Part shown: positions 59,602 to 61,646 of the stretch, in pieces
Layout: each line of letters starts with the position of its first letter
Numbering within the stretch: position 1 is the first letter of the stretch
Origin: Brevipalpus yothersi
Lineage: Eukaryota; Arthropoda; Arachnida; Trombidiformes; Tenuipalpidae
Assembly: GCA_003956705.1 (NCBI GenBank)
Contig: QZCP01000831.1
Span: 120,252-181,897, forward strand
Length of the DNA stretch: 61,646 bases
Direction of reading: 5' to 3'
Notes under the pieces: generated by a model
What the model was told of the DNA's origin: nothing
What the model saw: the letters and a program-made list of their open reading frames with translations, nothing else
Databases searched by the model: none
Position numbers and translations under genes: made by a program

Positions 59602-61532
59602 ATTTCTATACTAGAAAATTTTTATTCATGAAAACTGCTAGATTTTTCTCAAGAATACTTCGAATTCATGCTGTGAACATGAATGGATGTGAATTTTCCC
59701 TGACGTCCTATTTGTTATACTTTTCTTTCTGTTATCCATTCATTTTCGAGAAACAAACACCAAAAAAGCCATTCCAAACTCAAGATTCCTCATTCTTCTC
59801 AATAATTTCATAGACTTTCTTGTCGATATGAATTTTTTTGCCATTTGAGGCCAAGTAAGTAAGACTAAAGTAGTTGCAGTATTCGTCTGATTTGTTCTTC
59901 TTTTTACCCGAAAAGATCATAAAATGGGAATCAAATTTTTTTCCCACTGATTCTTTGTCGGTAAATTTGAATTGGAAATATATTCCATCTAGCAGCTATT
60001 TGAGAGGGTCCAAATACTTAGTAGCGAAGAGGAAAAATTCCACCAAAACAGAATACTATCTAAACAGGGCCATACTCCCCTATCGAAATGATAGAAGCAA
60101 GAGAATTTCATCCTCATGAACATCCCAGGAGAAAATTTATGTCTGCTCAGGGCACCGAAGGCTTCATTGAAAGATGATTGTTTTTCCAAATTCACTATGT
60201 GCACCTCTCTTACTCTCTGCCTCTCAACCATCATTTTTTCAACACTATCGTCTATTCCCTCAGGGTTCAACATAAATCTTCCTAGCCCAGCAAACCCAGC
60301 ATACCCTGTCAGTTTAGGGGCACTTTATCTAGAGAAGAAGGAAGCTTTTTTAGATTCTGAACGGAAAACTGTTCCAATCAAATGGATTCATTTTTTATGA
60401 GCAAAAGAAGGAAAGAGATTCTTCAGGGCTCCAATGTGGATCTGATTCAAACCACTTTTCTTCTTATCTAAGCAGAAGAAGAGAGCTTGTGTAGAAGGAA
60501 AGTTCCTTCGATTTTGAACGTGAAAAATTGCACGCGAGCTTCTCATTGATTTTATGGGCCAAAAATTCCACAATAAACTTTCTCTCTTTCTCTCTTTCTC
60601 TCTTCCTCTCTGTTAACTTTGGTGATACTTTAAAAAAATTCGAAAAACAATACATGCGTATCTGATCAGTGATTCAATGATTCAAGATTCTCCACCATGC
60701 ACACAATGTTGTAAGTGACTGGGAGAAGTATAGCCTAAGCACCTCCATATACATGTGAAATGAGACTCTCAAATGAGGTCATGAATCTTTTTCTCCAAGC
60801 TTTTCGTGTTGCCAAGTATTTTGCCCTTCTTAGCCCTACTGATTTAGATGATCTCTGGCTAATGAGAGAAGAAAGAGCACGGCAATTATACAGAAAAGAA
60901 AAGCTTTCCAAACAAAACTTTCCCTTTTACTATCCACTTTCTCTCCAGTCTATCAGCTACTACTACTGTACTTTACTGTTTCCGTTTCATACGAAAGAGA
61001 AACTCTTTGTTACCTCTCACAATGAGGCAAGACCATGCTTCAAATAAGCTTGAAAAATAATCTTTTATTAGCTTGATGACTCTGTTTAACGTAATTTGCA
61101 TAAGGACTCATTATCCTCTTTGTTTTTCCTTCAATTCATAGGCTCCGTTGAGAGAAAAAGAGAGAATTATTTCCTATCAAAAAATATACTTTTAATACTC
61201 TCTAATCTTGACAATTTACTTGGACCTACTTTGATTGGTGGAGAGAGTTTACAGAAGACTCAATCTAAATCAATCTAATGAATAGTGGGATGAAACTGAG
61301 AGAGCGATAATTTGACTGGACGAACGGATGATAATAAAATGAATTTCATACTTGATGCATGAAATCACAATGGTTAGCTTTATCGATTGATATTCAGTCA
61401 GAAGTTTCATCATCCAGCTAAATTTAATCCACTCCATAACGCTTTTGATCTTTAATCTTCCTCTTCGAATGCATTTCTAGAGCCGTTGAAGTAAAGTTTT
61501 TTCGCTTTCTATTCATGCATCCAGAAAAGAGG

Positions 61533-61561
61533 TGAGAGAGAGAGAGAGAGAGAGAGAGAAT

Positions 61562-61646
<85 letters not shown>
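61533..61646. repeat. (GA)n microsatellite at window end
   Basis: A GA run interrupted once by ATAAA near 61560 that continues to the last base. It probably marks a contig edge. Confidence 0.97.

Larger units (their letters stand above)
52779..61532. other. Gene-poor, pyrimidine-rich right end
   Basis: About 8.7 kb with no coding region I can support. AATAAA at 53450-53455 may end the receptor transcript. From about 53500 to 56800 the plus strand is strongly pyrimidine-rich (TTCTCTTTCTCC-like). (CT)n runs occur at 53934-53971, 56067-56117 and 59545-59597. It could be intergenic or a long intron of a gene reaching beyond the window. Confidence 0.55.

Noticed and set aside
59989..60273. 94-codon minus-strand frame with a helical-looking N-terminus
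   Set aside because: No splice partners or family resemblance; could be a chance frame.
1..61646. CRISPR arrays, bacterial operons or prophage
   Set aside because: The window is eukaryotic with spliced genes, and no spaced direct-repeat array is present.

Overview
This is nuclear DNA from an animal, most likely an arthropod and possibly a mite. The organism is an inference from the style of the proteins and from short GT-AG introns in AT-rich DNA, not from a database search. The window is full of (GA)n/(CT)n microsatellites. It starts and ends inside such repeats, and a run of 676 N at 27083-27758 sits between two more. I rebuilt gene models by hand from splice signals, reading phase and remembered family sequences; no alignment or RNA data were used.

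Layout. 1-13 kb, all on the minus strand: a Ser/Asn-rich low-complexity protein, a secreted 14-cysteine protein (3 exons) and F-actin capping protein beta (6 exons). 13-28.9 kb: a tailless/TLX-type nuclear receptor (plus, 4 exons) isolated in a gene desert, with two diverged copies of a non-coding element downstream. 28.9-35.2 kb, minus strand: 26S proteasome ATPase Rpt5/PSMC3, S-formylglutathione hydrolase and mitochondrial ribosomal protein bL17m. 36-46 kb is gene dense: a small type I membrane protein, exocyst Sec10/EXOC5, a two-domain thymidylate synthase, and four small single-pass membrane proteins of which two are a clear tandem duplicate. 46.5-52.8 kb: an adhesion-type seven-helix receptor lacking a recognised ectodomain. 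53-61.6 kb: pyrimidine-rich DNA with no gene I can support.

Most interesting point. The thymidylate synthase gene encodes two synthase domains in one open frame. The first has lost the catalytic cysteine and much of the active site but keeps the Arg-Arg pair that in normal enzymes reaches into the partner's active site. The second keeps the catalytic residues but has lost exactly that Arg-Arg pair. The losses are complementary, which suggests a pseudo-heterodimer with one composite active site. Other leads are a possible alternative exon for TM4 and extracellular loop 2 in the receptor, the paired elements 3' of tailless, and the local set of small membrane proteins, one of which has LEA-like 11-residue repeats.

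The other genes are mostly housekeeping (proteasome, detoxification, mitochondrial translation, exocytosis, actin capping) and do not form one pathway.
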